Part shown: positions 5,763 to 5,881 of the stretch, one piece after another | Position numbering within the stretch: position 1 is the first letter of the stretch | Layout: every line of letters begins with the position of its first letter | Assembly (NCBI GenBank): GCA_937863905.1 | Contig: CALMHV010000209.1 | Location: 1 to 5,881 of the forward strand | Reading direction: 5' to 3' | Origin: an uncultured Bacillota bacterium | GTDB lineage: Bacteria > Bacillota > Sulfobacillia > UBA995 > UBA9673 | Length of the DNA: 5,881 nucleotides | Translations under genes and position numbers: made by a program | Notes under the pieces: model-generated | What the model was told of the DNA's origin: nothing | The model's database searches: none | The model's input: only the letters and a program-made list of their open reading frames with translations

Positions 5763-5881
5763 TGGTCGTCGCCCTCCTCACGCGGTAGGACCTCGATATC
5801 GCCGAACAGGGCCCGTATCTCCAGGCCCGGAAGGCCAGGGGCCGGCTCGGCGGTCCCGGCCGCTTCAGCCGCCCCGGCCGC
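5759..5881 (-). CDS. C-terminal 40 codons of an unidentified upstream gene (truncated by window edge)
   Basis: On the minus strand one frame is open from the window edge to TGA at 5761-5759, which overlaps the GTG start of the DUF4097 gene as GTGA. The 40 visible residues are an Ala/Gly/Pro-rich linker followed by LEIRALFGDIEVLPREE and an acidic end (GDDQ). High G/C at third positions and the stop/start overlap support a real gene end. The pattern of a hydrophobic strand, then FGDIEV, then a charged end recalls beta-strand units of LiaF-type C-terminal or DUF4097-like domains, which would suit the neighbourhood, but the fragment is too short to name. Confidence 0.55.
   Translation of the reverse strand, partial: AAGAAEAAGTAEPAPGLPGLEIRALFGDIEVLPREEGDDQ
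5773..5778 (-). promoter_or_regulatory. Ribosome binding site of the DUF4097 gene
   Basis: The minus strand reads AGGAGG 10 nt before GTG 5762. It lies inside the last codons of the preceding gene, which ends at TGA 5761-5759, consistent with translational coupling. Confidence 0.7.

Overview
The window comes from a GC-rich bacterial chromosome. The likely source is a high-GC member of the Bacillota (Firmicutes), such as a Limnochordia-, Symbiobacterium- or Thermaerobacter-like lineage. The evidence is strong AGGAGG-type ribosome binding sites, frequent GTG/TTG starts, very high G+C at third codon positions, and two proteins of the YvlB/LiaX-like (SHOCT-like plus DUF4097) group common in that phylum. 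This placement is inference; no rRNA or marker gene is present.

Layout. Nearly the whole window (5881 down to 299) is one tightly packed minus-strand gene string, read right to left: (1) the 3' end of an unidentified gene entering from the right edge; (2) a 438-residue DUF4097 protein with a long GSG-repeat beta domain and a C-terminal SHOCT-like helical motif; (3) a 549-residue DUF885 (COG4805) protein with a putative metallopeptidase-like motif; (4) a 123-residue stand-alone SHOCT-like protein; (5) a 293-residue Cof-type HAD phosphatase; (6) a 385-residue glycerate kinase of the GlxK family. Junctions are a 4-nt GTGA overlap, a 70-nt gap, an 11-nt gap, an 8-nt overlap and a 12-nt gap, so co-transcription and translational coupling are likely. 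At the left edge the 3' end of a plus-strand membrane-protein gene converges on the glycerate kinase gene, and their stop codons share the bases TTAG.

How the genes may work together. The right half looks like an envelope-stress or regulatory module of the Yvl/Lia kind: DUF4097, SHOCT-like, and a possible related upstream partner. The left half is small-molecule metabolism: a sugar-phosphate-type HAD phosphatase and glycerate kinase. Whether this is a functional link or just a compact operon cannot be told from sequence. Several gene starts were moved downstream of the longest ORF because the Shine-Dalgarno position decides them; two of these are TTG starts. The most unusual non-coding signal is a perfect 13-bp inverted repeat with a 4-nt loop, 20 nt inside the start of the HAD gene. 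No RNA genes, mobile elements, CRISPR arrays or clear intrinsic terminators were seen.
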